A DNA stretch of 64,000 bases from an uncultured Methanosarcinales archaeon (GTDB lineage Archaea; Halobacteriota; Methanosarcinia; Methanotrichales; Methanotrichaceae): contig CAIQHB010000050.1 in NCBI GenBank assembly GCA_903871465.1, positions 1 to 64,000 of the forward strand. The letters are read 5' to 3'. Position 1 is the stretch's first letter. The number at the start of each line of letters is the position of its first letter. The notes beneath the pieces are model-generated. The model saw only the letters and a program-made list of their open reading frames with translations. It made no database searches and was not told the DNA's origin. The translations under genes and the position numbers were made by a program. Of this stretch, positions 34,859-42,914 are shown in pieces.

Positions 34859-35427
34859 AACGGATAGATGCCATCGCCCTGGCAGCGGAAGCGGCCCAGG
34901 CAGAAGGTGCCCTGCTGATCTCGAACATCGGCTTTCCCAGCCGGGAGCTTTATGCTGCAAGAGATCGCCCGGAAAACTTCTACATGCTCGGCTCCATGGG
35001 CTTGGCTTCTTCTATCGGCCTCGGCTTAGCCCTGGGCTTGGAGCAGGGCCAGCCGCAAAGACGGGTGATCGTTCTGGATGGCGACGGTTCAGTGCTCATG
35101 AACCAGGGAACTCTGGCCACCATCGCCCATTATGCACCGGAGAATTACCTGCTGGTGATTCTGGACAACTGCTGCTACGGCTCCACGGGCTCTCAGCCCA
35201 CCTGCACCCATCTTGGCACCGACCTTGCCGCCATCGCCCTGGCAGCAGGCGTCAATTCTGTCAGAAAAGTCGACAATCTCGATGATCTGCCTCTGGTCCT
35301 CGCTGGTCAAGGGGTAGTGGTCGTAAAGGTGGAAGCGGGCAATGCCAGCGTTCCCGTTATAGACCTCTCGCCAGAAGAGATAATCGATCGATTCATGAGA
35401 TCCGCTCAACAGGCTCTGCCATCCTGA
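34855..35427 (+). CDS. comE: Sulfopyruvate decarboxylase, beta subunit
   Basis: The thiamine-diphosphate-binding half of sulfopyruvate decarboxylase, 190 residues. It shows the cofactor motif GDGSVLMNQGTLATIA...NYLLVILDN (GDG...N) and a conserved start with SNIGFPSRELYAA. GGAGGGG 4 bases before the ATG at 34855 fixes the start, overlapping the comD stop in ATGA. Its last 35 bases overlap the end of the convergent marker-16 gene, an unusually tight arrangement of two coenzyme-M-linked genes. Confidence 0.94.
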   Translation: MKRIDAIALAAEAAQAEGALLISNIGFPSRELYAARDRPENFYMLGSMGLASSIGLGLALGLEQGQPQRRVIVLDGDGSVLMNQGTLATIAHYAPENYLLVILDNCCYGSTGSQPTCTHLGTDLAAIALAAGVNSVRKVDNLDDLPLVLAGQGVVVVKVEAGNASVPVIDLSPEEIIDRFMRSAQQALPS

Positions 35428-36694
35428 AAGAGCCATCCAGTATCCTTCTCTTCAGATCCTCTGCCAGCTTCAGGGCGCGCAGCTTGTCCGATTGGCGCAA
35501 GACCACAGGTATGGTTCTGATCTTCCCTGAAGCGGTCTTCAGCCGGATGGCACCCATACGGCATTGAAAGGCGCCATTTGGACATTCGCTGACGCATAGT
35601 CCGCAGTGAAAGCAGAGCGACTCATCTCGCAGGGCGCGAGCGCCCTGTCTATCGAAACGAACGGCTTTCATGGGGCAGGCCTTCATAACCCGGCACCGTT
35701 TGCAGCCCTGGCATTTCTCCGGATCGAACTCCTCCGCCAGGTCCACCCCTTGCCAGACGTCGCCGTAGCAAGCCTCGCCGATGACCATTCTGGTGTTTAT
35801 ATCATTGACAGGCAGGACAATATCTCTGTCCAGCATGGAAATCTCCGCCAGGATGGTGTCGCTCGTCACGGGAATGGGCACAGCCCAGGAGCAGATGCAC
35901 TCCGGGCCCGCAGAGGTCGCAAAGCCGCCCATATACTCAGCCGACATTTGATGCATATCCGCAAAGCCTGACAGGTTCGGCCGCTCTCTTGTGCTACGCG
36001 TGCCCGTACCCAAAACATAGCCCTCCGCACCGTTCATGAGAATGCGCGTTCCTACGCCGATCGTTTCCAGCAGCGGATCATTTTTTAGGGGATTTATCTG
36101 GCCGCAGCCGGAGAACGTTGCTTCCCGGCAATGGGGCTCGAAACCGCGCGCGTGAAAGATGGTGCTAACCGGCTCCGCCCCCGGATTGACAAAAGCCGAG
36201 TAATTTTTGAAAGCATGGCGCGATCCATAGATTCGGGCAAATGGCATATCATCCAGCCCGACCTCGACCTGGAGCGATCTACCGCCATCGGTCTCGACCT
36301 CGACCTGCGCCGTCTTTTTCTCCACAAGATCGCGAAAGAGATGACCTCCTCCGTAATTGGGCCGATCGCGGCTGTGGGCAGTTCCAAAGACCACCAGATC
36401 CAGTACTCCCAGGTTTTCGTTGGGACAGGGGCCCACCTGAGCGGATATGCCGTTGATCCAAACCCGCTTCGCCCTCAGAAATGATGCGGGCCTGGCCGCA
36501 GGGAAAGAGAATATCGCGTAGGTGCCGCTCATCACGGCCCGCGTGGCCGTGGTGACAACGTCCACTCCCGCCAGCCGGGATTTGTCCCCTGACTCCACCA
36601 ACCGGGAGACCTCTTCCGCAGTCAGGACAACTGCTTCGCAGCGCTCGATCCTGTTCAGAATTTCCGAAAGCAATCTTACCATTGAAACCTGCAC
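35393..36694 (-). CDS. Methanogenesis marker 16 metalloprotein (COG1900/DUF39 with ferredoxin domain)
   Basis: The 433-residue protein has a COG1900 homocysteine-biosynthesis-type domain (about 1-330; VVTTATRAVMSGTYAIFSFP, NENLGVLDLVVFGTA, GCGQINPLKNDP, GSRHAFKNYSAF). A C-terminal two-cluster ferredoxin domain follows, with CQGCKRCRVMKACP and CFHCGLCVSECP. COG1900 relatives in Methanosarcina turn aspartate semialdehyde into homocysteine using sulfide. This methanogen-specific branch, touching comE, is a candidate for the analogous last step of coenzyme M synthesis, sulfoacetaldehyde to thiol. That role is an inference from family chemistry and position. Start is at the first Met or the Met four residues later. 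Confidence 0.88.
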   Translation of the reverse strand: MQVSMVRLLSEILNRIERCEAVVLTAEEVSRLVESGDKSRLAGVDVVTTATRAVMSGTYAIFSFPAARPASFLRAKRVWINGISAQVGPCPNENLGVLDLVVFGTAHSRDRPNYGGGHLFRDLVEKKTAQVEVETDGGRSLQVEVGLDDMPFARIYGSRHAFKNYSAFVNPGAEPVSTIFHARGFEPHCREATFSGCGQINPLKNDPLLETIGVGTRILMNGAEGYVLGTGTRSTRERPNLSGFADMHQMSAEYMGGFATSAGPECICSWAVPIPVTSDTILAEISMLDRDIVLPVNDINTRMVIGEACYGDVWQGVDLAEEFDPEKCQGCKRCRVMKACPMKAVRFDRQGARALRDESLCFHCGLCVSECPNGAFQCRMGAIRLKTASGKIRTIPVVLRQSDKLRALKLAEDLKRRILDGSFRMAEPVERIS

Positions 36695-36891
36695 CCATTA
36701 CGGCATCACTTCGCTTTAACCTGTCGATTCAAGCCCCTGGCATTATTGTCTCCAGGATTTTACCTATTTGTACAATTGGATTGTGCCTTCAATTTGATCA
36801 GGATTGGGGCCCATAGAACTCATGGATAGCATAAATATTTTAGTTCTAGAAATGTTTTTTGCCCCGGCGGAACAGTTGTTGATACTATTGT
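36695..36891. other. Intergenic region between marker 16 and transporter genes
   Basis: AT-rich with a TATA-like ATAAATATTTTAG near 36830-36843. It is presumably shared by divergent promoters. No gene is seen. Confidence 0.3.
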
Positions 36892-36936
36892 AATATTATT
36901 CTATAATATTGTCCATTTTAGGAAAATATTGTCTAT
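36892..36936. promoter_or_regulatory. Operator-like repeats before the ABC transporter
   Basis: A 7-bp inverted repeat AATATTA-TTCTA-TAATATT occupies 36892-36910. Overlapping it, AATATTGTCCAT (36905-36916) and AATATTGTCTAT (36925-36936) form a direct repeat with exactly 20 bases spacing, two helical turns. This suits binding of a regulator upstream of the binding-protein gene at 37003. Confidence 0.4.
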
Positions 36937-37002
36937 GGCTGGAAACAGTTTTATACTGATCCTACTCCATATAGCGGGCAAAGTCGGTATAGGTGATCAT
37001 AT

Positions 37003-38016
37003 TTGAGGAAATTCATATTCATAGCCCTTCTGGCAGCAGTGGTAGTGGTGACCATGGGCTGCATCTCATCTCCAGAGAAGAGTGGCAATGCCACCTCATC
37101 GGAGAAGACGACTGTCAACATAACCACTCTGCATATCGGATACCAGCCCAGTACCCATCAGATTGCTGAGATGGTAGCATCCGATAAAGGCTGGTGGGCA
37201 GAGGATCTGAAGCCCTTTGGAGTAGCGACAGTCGATGAGAAGGTATTCCAGTCAGGACCGCCTGAGATGCAGGCCATGCTCGCAGGAGCATTGGACATTG
37301 CCTACGTGGGCACAGCTCCGCCAATAACGGCCATAGCCCAGGGCTTGGATGCAAAGATCGTGGCCGCTGTAAATATCAATGGCTCCGACCTGGTATTGAG
37401 GCCGAACATAACATACAGCGGACCCAAGTCCCTGGAAGGCCTGAGCATCGGCACCTTCCCGCCCGGGTCCATTCAGGATATAGTCATGAAGAAATGGCTG
37501 AAGGATAACGGGGTTGACATTTCCAAGGTCCAAATTCACGGTATGGGACCTGGAGATGCCGTGACTGCCATTGAAGCCGGAAAGATCGATGGCGTCTTCC
37601 TGCCCCACCCATCCCCCTCACAGATTGCGCTGGACGGCAAAGGCAGATCTGTTGTCCAATCAGGAGAGATGTGGCCCAATCATGCCTGCTGCAGCCTCCT
37701 CATCAGCGGAAAGCTGCTCAGAGAGCAGCCGGCTCTGGTGGAGCAGATAATCAAGACCCACATCAAGGCCACAGAGTATGTCAACGCCCACCCGGATGAG
37801 GCTGCGCAGATCTACGCTCAAAAGACCGGTCAAAACCTTGCTATGGTGAAAGAATCAATCAAGAACTGGGACGGAAAGTGGATCAGCGATCCCACAATCC
37901 AGATCCCGTCAACGGTGGAATACGCAAAGATCGACCAGCAGTTGGGGTACATCAACAAGACCCTCAGCAAGGACGATCTATTCGACACGGGCTTCTATGC
38001 GAAGGCGGTGGCCTGA
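37003..38016 (+). CDS. ABC transporter substrate-binding lipoprotein, nitrate/sulfonate/taurine type
   Basis: The 337-residue protein is a periplasmic-type binding protein of the SsuA/TauA/NrtA group. Its lipobox VTMGCISS gives a lipid-anchored Cys near residue 20. IGYQPSTHQIAEMVASDKGWW opens the domain, and QAMLAGALDIAYVGTAPPITAIAQG is the family's hinge signature. The start is TTG at 37003 with AGGTGATC 4 bases upstream. The ligand is probably an organosulfonate or similar oxyanion; the nearby coenzyme M genes make a sulfonate attractive but unproven. The permease gene follows after 23 bases. Confidence 0.9.
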   Translation: MRKFIFIALLAAVVVVTMGCISSPEKSGNATSSEKTTVNITTLHIGYQPSTHQIAEMVASDKGWWAEDLKPFGVATVDEKVFQSGPPEMQAMLAGALDIAYVGTAPPITAIAQGLDAKIVAAVNINGSDLVLRPNITYSGPKSLEGLSIGTFPPGSIQDIVMKKWLKDNGVDISKVQIHGMGPGDAVTAIEAGKIDGVFLPHPSPSQIALDGKGRSVVQSGEMWPNHACCSLLISGKLLREQPALVEQIIKTHIKATEYVNAHPDEAAQIYAQKTGQNLAMVKESIKNWDGKWISDPTIQIPSTVEYAKIDQQLGYINKTLSKDDLFDTGFYAKAVA

Positions 38017-38039
38017 GGACGAAGACGGGAAAGCAAGAT

Positions 38040-38828
38040 ATGGTCAAGACCAAGAGGCTGGAGGATTTGGTCGATGGGCGAGGCATCGAGGCCCTATCCA
38101 TATTGGGCTTGATTCTTGTCTGGCAGATCGCGGCAGCGGCAGTGAATGACAAGCTGCTGCTGCCAAGCTTCCTCCAGGTAGCCGCGGCCTTCTCCAAAGA
38201 GTGGCCGACGATATTAACAGAGGATCTTCCCACCAGCCTGCTTCATTTTCTTATAGGAATGGCAGGCGGTCTCCTCGTTGCTCTGCCTCTGGGCATGATC
38301 ATGGGCTGGTTTCGAGCGGCAGACAGAATACTGGACCCCATTGTGGAGATCTTCCGACCCATACCCCCGCTGGCGTGGATTCCCTTCGCCATCGTCTGGT
38401 TTGGCCTGACCGATACGGCGGCAGGCTTCATTATCTTTGTTGGGGCAGTCTTCCCCATCCTCATCAATACTTACGTGGGCTTTCGCAACCTTCCACGAGT
38501 TTATGTGGAATCAGCCAAGGTTTTGGGAGCTACCAAAGACCTCGACCTGGTGAGATACGTGGCCTTTCCCTATGCTTTGCCCTCCATTGCAGGAGGAATC
38601 CGCATAGCCATGGGAATCGCCTGGATGTGCCTCGTGGCAGCAGAGCAGTTCGGAGTAAGCTCCAGCGGGCTTGGCTACAAGATCTGGTCCTACTACTATC
38701 TGCATGAGATGGACTATGTATTGCTTTACATCGTCATGCTGGGCCTTCTGGGATTATTCATCGACAAGACATTCCGCTATGTAGTGGAAGAGAGGCTGCT
38801 CAAGTGGCAGGTGGGCCTGACGCAGTAA
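38040..38828 (+). CDS. ABC transporter permease, SsuC/TauC type
   Basis: A 262-residue permease with about six membrane helices and the binding-protein-dependent permease signature ESAKVLGATKDLDLVRYVAFPYALPSIAGGIRIAMGIAW (EAA-type loop, about residues 155-195). Partner of the lipoprotein just upstream. No ATP-binding subunit gene follows; the next gene is AdoMet synthetase in its own unit. The ATPase must be supplied from elsewhere in the genome. The start at 38040 is preferred over a long upstream frame that runs through the binding-protein gene. Confidence 0.9.
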   Translation: MVKTKRLEDLVDGRGIEALSILGLILVWQIAAAAVNDKLLLPSFLQVAAAFSKEWPTILTEDLPTSLLHFLIGMAGGLLVALPLGMIMGWFRAADRILDPIVEIFRPIPPLAWIPFAIVWFGLTDTAAGFIIFVGAVFPILINTYVGFRNLPRVYVESAKVLGATKDLDLVRYVAFPYALPSIAGGIRIAMGIAWMCLVAAEQFGVSSSGLGYKIWSYYYLHEMDYVLLYIVMLGLLGLFIDKTFRYVVEERLLKWQVGLTQ

Positions 38829-39030
38829 TGGCGGCCCGATAATTGGCTTATGGGAGTTGCTTCAGGCGACGGAGCATGTTTCTAATTCTAATAGGTCCAA
38901 TTGCAATATTATTTGTCTCGATGTTCTTTTGGCTGCCGCAAGTGCAAAGCATTAATATGGCATTGGACTTCTCCAATATCTGAATTGCAGTTATGAGATT
39001 AAACAAGAGAATCGCATTTGAGGAACGGTT

Positions 39031-40221
39031 ATGAAGAGAAATATCAAGGTTGAACGCCTCAATCAAAGACCTTTGGAGCAACAGGAGATAGAGCTTGTAG
39101 AACGCAAGGGCATAGGCCACCCGGATAGCGTTGCAGACGGACTCGCGGAGTCCATCAGCCGGGCTCTATGTCAGGAATACCTTGATAGATTTGGTGCGGT
39201 GCTGCACCACAACACCGATAAGACTCAGATCGTGGCCGGAAGATCCAAACCGACCTTTGGAGGCGGCGAGGTCATCTGCCCGCTTTACATTTTACTTACC
39301 GGGCGGGCCACGAGGGTCTTTAAGGATGAGGAGATTCCTGTGGACACCATCGCCATCAAGGCGGCACGCAAGCTTCTGGCAGAGTCGCTCTCCAACCTGG
39401 ATGTCAACAACCACGTCATCCTTGATGCCAAGATCGGCATGGGTTCCTCTGATCTGCGAGATGTATTCGGCCGGAAGGTTCCTTCGGCCAACGACACCTC
39501 CTTTGGTGTAGGGTATGCGCCGCTCTCCGAAACGGAGAATATCGTCTTCAACACGGAGCGAGAGCTCATGCGACTTAAGACGAGCATCCCGGCCATCGGA
39601 GAGGATATCAAGGTTATGGGCATGCGCCAGGGGGATGTTATCAATCTCACCATTGCCTGCGCCATGGTCGATAAGCATGTAGCAAACCTCAAGCAGTACG
39701 CGGACACAAAAAGGGACATCGTTGAGCATGTCATAGAATATGCCAGGCAATTTACCGACCGCAAGGTAAATGCGCAGATGAACGTGGCCGACAATATCGA
39801 ACTGGGATCTGTCTACATCACCGTCACAGGCACATCGGCAGAGATGGGAGATGATGGAGCGGTAGGCCGCGGCAACCGGGCCAATGGACTCATCACCCCC
39901 AATCGACCTATGAGCCTGGAGGCTACCTGCGGCAAGAACCCCATCAATCACGTGGGCAAGATCTACAACCTGCTCTCCATTGAGGCGGCAAGACAGATTG
40001 CAGCCGAGGTGCAGGGCATCGAAGAGGTCTACATTAAGATGCTCTCTCAGATAGGAAAGCCCATCGACGAGCCGCACATTGCCAGCGTGCAGATCGTACC
40101 CAAAGATGGTGTTGACTTGAAGACGGTAGAAGCAGGAGCGATAGAGATCCTGGATGAGTGGCTGGCCAATATCCCCAAGCTGCAGCAGATGCTGTTCCGG
40201 GGAGAGCTCAGCACCTACTGA
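39031..40221 (+). CDS. mat: Methionine adenosyltransferase, archaeal type
   Basis: Makes S-adenosylmethionine from methionine and ATP. The 396-residue protein belongs to the archaeal MAT family: [51 protein letters not shown] and [11 protein letters not shown] are characteristic. GAGGAACGG precedes the ATG by a few bases. It runs in the same direction as the transporter but after a 200-base gap with its own TATA-like ATTAATATGG near 38953-38962, so it is probably transcribed separately. Confidence 0.97.
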   Translation: MKRNIKVERLNQRPLEQQEIELVERKGIGHPDSVADGLAESISRALCQEYLDRFGAVLHHNTDKTQIVAGRSKPTFGGGEVICPLYILLTGRATRVFKDEEIPVDTIAIKAARKLLAESLSNLDVNNHVILDAKIGMGSSDLRDVFGRKVPSANDTSFGVGYAPLSETENIVFNTERELMRLKTSIPAIGEDIKVMGMRQGDVINLTIACAMVDKHVANLKQYADTKRDIVEHVIEYARQFTDRKVNAQMNVADNIELGSVYITVTGTSAEMGDDGAVGRGNRANGLITPNRPMSLEATCGKNPINHVGKIYNLLSIEAARQIAAEVQGIEEVYIKMLSQIGKPIDEPHIASVQIVPKDGVDLKTVEAGAIEILDEWLANIPKLQQMLFRGELSTY

Positions 40222-40303
40222 ACTCCTAGAGAGATATTATTGCCCAGGAGAGCTCAGCCAGGAGACTGAGCTCCATCTACTTTTCAATTCAAATCGATCA
40301 TTT

Positions 40304-41023
40304 TCATTCTCTGCAGGCCTTCCCTTCTTCTCTTTTCGGCGGAATCCTTGTGGGGCGCATTTGCGGCCCTACAAGAGGCTGGAGATAATCGAAGAACGGC
40401 TTCATGGCGGCAAAGACCTTCAAGGCATGGTCTGCAAAATCCGGGCCGAGAACCTGCTCATCGCTGAGCGAATGGTGGACCATGAATTGCTTATGCCGGA
40501 TCAATTCGATTTGTGGATCGTCGACTGCATATCCTCGCGGGGCGGTCTTGAGTTTTTCGCCGGAGATGCCTCCAAAATATTTCCGGAAAGCTGGGGCCTC
40601 GATCACCCTTCCGATCTGGACAGGATCGCGGGCTATGGCGGAACGGATGGCCTGCAGATCCGCGGATGTCGGCATGTGGGCGCCGCCGGCGATCAATGAG
40701 CCTCCGTCAGGCATGATGTGAATGTAATAAGGCAGCTGCATAGAGTGCTTGCCGCCGGGCGCGAGCACGGCTGAGAAATGGTTTTTGTAGGGAGGCATAT
40801 TCCTGGCAAAGCGCAGGTTGTTATTGATGCGGAAGATGGTGTCCTTGGCCGCCAGATCTCCCAGGGGCTCGATTGTGTCGAAGCGGAAGATCAAGCCCTG
40901 AATGAACTCTTCAAAGCCCATCCTGGCCTGATCGTATTCAGAGCGATGCGATTCGAACCATTCGTGGTTATTGTTCTGGCGAAGTCTGCCTAGAAAATCG
41001 AAGATCGGTTGGAATTGAGGCAT
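40304..41023 (-). CDS. DUF2461 domain protein
   Basis: The 239-residue protein matches the DUF2461 family: FDFLGRLRQNNNHEWFESHRSEYDQAR at the N-terminus, FRINNNLRFARNMPPYKNHFSAVLAPGGKHS in the middle and YYIHIMPDGGSLIAGGAHMP. The family is widespread and of unknown biochemical function. It converges with the mat gene. Confidence 0.9.
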   Translation of the reverse strand: MPQFQPIFDFLGRLRQNNNHEWFESHRSEYDQARMGFEEFIQGLIFRFDTIEPLGDLAAKDTIFRINNNLRFARNMPPYKNHFSAVLAPGGKHSMQLPYYIHIMPDGGSLIAGGAHMPTSADLQAIRSAIARDPVQIGRVIEAPAFRKYFGGISGEKLKTAPRGYAVDDPQIELIRHKQFMVHHSLSDEQVLGPDFADHALKVFAAMKPFFDYLQPLVGPQMRPTRIPPKREEGKACRE

Positions 41024-41111
41024 GAGAATATATCATGCGCTCAAGCTTTAGATAATTTTTCACTTGATGCAAGGGGTGTAAAGTCTCGAAACTATTACAC
41101 ACCTTCTTAAG

Positions 41112-41132
41112 TTCCGAACTTGAAGTTCGGAA
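41112..41132. repeat. Perfect 9-bp inverted repeat (hairpin)
   Basis: TTCCGAACT-TGA-AGTTCGGAA can form a tight stem-loop. It lies upstream of the DUF2461 gene and just before a decayed transposase frame, so it may be an old terminal inverted repeat or a leader hairpin. Confidence 0.6.
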
Positions 41133-41186
41133 TGGGAAGTTGAGTAAGCGAAAAATCCATTGGATTATTCGCGAAAAAAAGAAGGG

Positions 41187-41394
41187 ATGACAACTAGCGA
41201 GATGGCCAGGAAATGAGATATCCCCAAGACGAGTCCAACAGGTCTGGAAACGATATCTCGATACAGGAATCGAGCCGGTTATCGGCAACGATATTGGTTG
41301 GCCCAAGAAGAATCAAATGACCCTATATTTTCGAAATTCAACTATTGCCGAAGAAATTCCAAACGCGCAAAATAATTTCAGGACCGCAAATTAA
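41187..41394 (+). pseudogene. Transposase N-terminal remnant with frameshift
   Basis: From the ATG at 41187 the frame reads MTTSEMARK and stops. Shifting one frame continues with ISPRRVQQVWKRYLDTG and IGWPKK, the helix-turn-helix start typical of IS630-like DDE transposases, and runs to a stop at 41394 with unrelated residues. The catalytic domain is missing. This is the only transposase trace I found in the window. Confidence 0.55.
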
Positions 41395-41574
41395 TGAAAT
41401 AACCAAAAACTATATGTAATTTAGAACTTTAGATAAATAAGTCAGATCTGCAAAGTTTGAGAATGGAAAAGATCTCGTGTATGTGCACTTTATCCATGAT
41501 GCAGGTTTCAAGATGATAACAGAATCGATAGTGCGCTTTATAATCCATTCTGCATAATTGGGAGGTCCAATATC

Positions 41575-42729
41575 ATGAAACGAATTGATTGCGGTTTCAT
41601 TATTGCATTATGTATCTTTCTTTTTATAACGGTTTCCTCATGTCAATCAATTGCGTCAGAGACGCATTTTCCGTGGAAATTTGCCGTTCTTTGCGACACT
41701 CGAGGAGACGACAACGTTAACACTACCTGCAAATCAGGCATTAACGATTTCGTATTGAGCAAATTGGCAGCAGAAGTAGTAAATGAAAAATGCGAAGTTG
41801 TCCTAGTTCCGGGAGATATGGTCAATGGGTGGTGGGCAAACGGAAGCACATCATATAGCGATCAATTCTCATATTGGAAGGAATCAATAAACCAATATAT
41901 TATAAATGAGAATAATACAATAAGAGTCTATACGGTTCGGGGCAACCATGAAGACGGTAATTCCGATTATCCACCAAAGCCACCGTATTCCACAAAGCCA
42001 GATAAAGCGCTGAAAGCTTCCTATATCGAGGCTTTCAAACAATATATTCCTGATAACGGTCCGAACGAGGAAAAGTATTTGACGTATAGCTTTACCCATC
42101 GAAATGCTTTTTTTGTGGGATTAGACGAATATGTGAATCCTCATCGTGTCAACCAAACCTGGCTTGATAAGCAATTGGAGCAGGATCACAGCCCCTTTGT
42201 GTTTGTGTTTGGCCATGAGCCCGCGTATGCCATAAACCACCCGGATTGCCTTGCATATTATTCCACTCAACGCCGGGATTTTTGGAATAGTATTGGAAAG
42301 GCAGGTGGGAGAATATATTTTTGCGGGCATGACCATCTCTATGACCGGGCCCACATCTTGGACAGTTCTGGTAATAAGATCTACCAGGTAGTCATAGGGT
42401 CAGGCGGAGCTCCCCGTGCGAACTGGACGCCACCATACAATGATGGTTCGGTCATAGGCGATTTCCATAACAAGGTAGATGTAGGCTATATCTTAGTCAC
42501 AGTCAATGATAGCACTGCATTGGTTGAATGGAAGGCATGGGATGCAAATCGAAAGACATGGACCGCAAAGGACTTCTTTGAAGTAAAAGCAAGCCCACAG
42601 AGGATTCCTATTAGCCTCCAATCATGGCTGAATCCCCATAAAAGGTACATAAAAACATGGCAAGATTTGATGGAATTGGGGAATCCTATCAATGAAAGCT
42701 CCTATTCAGTGGCTACTGCCAATAATTGA
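41575..42729 (+). CDS. Secreted calcineurin-like metallophosphoesterase
   Basis: A 384-residue phosphoesterase with an N-terminal signal peptide (about residues 1-28) that could also be a lipobox (SSCQS). Motifs: LCDTRGDD, VPGDMVNGW, VRGNHEDGN, FGHEPAYA and FCGHDHLYDRA, the full set of a purple-acid-phosphatase-like two-metal site. Several N-x-S/T sequons suit an extracellular enzyme. GGGAGGTCC precedes the ATG by about 8 bases. Its base composition looks more AT-rich than the neighbours and it lies after an IS remnant, so acquisition is possible. Confidence 0.9.
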   Translation: MKRIDCGFIIALCIFLFITVSSCQSIASETHFPWKFAVLCDTRGDDNVNTTCKSGINDFVLSKLAAEVVNEKCEVVLVPGDMVNGWWANGSTSYSDQFSYWKESINQYIINENNTIRVYTVRGNHEDGNSDYPPKPPYSTKPDKALKASYIEAFKQYIPDNGPNEEKYLTYSFTHRNAFFVGLDEYVNPHRVNQTWLDKQLEQDHSPFVFVFGHEPAYAINHPDCLAYYSTQRRDFWNSIGKAGGRIYFCGHDHLYDRAHILDSSGNKIYQVVIGSGGAPRANWTPPYNDGSVIGDFHNKVDVGYILVTVNDSTALVEWKAWDANRKTWTAKDFFEVKASPQRIPISLQSWLNPHKRYIKTWQDLMELGNPINESSYSVATANN

Positions 42730-42914
42730 AGCCGTTTCTTTTTCGCAAAAGTGCGATTCAAGGACCACCTTCGATGAAGGAGTGGATTAGTATGGACTGA
42801 CGTCTCATTTAGCAGAGTGGCCCGGCATATACTTTCTATTCTAGAGAGGATATCTATATGACGAATACAGGAGTGTCATCAAAGGTTAGAGATTGCTAAT
42901 CACATAGACGACGA

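Noticed and set aside
39292-40077. 261-codon minus-strand frame opposite the AdoMet synthetase gene
   Set aside because: Antisense shadow without motifs; the plus-strand gene is unmistakable.
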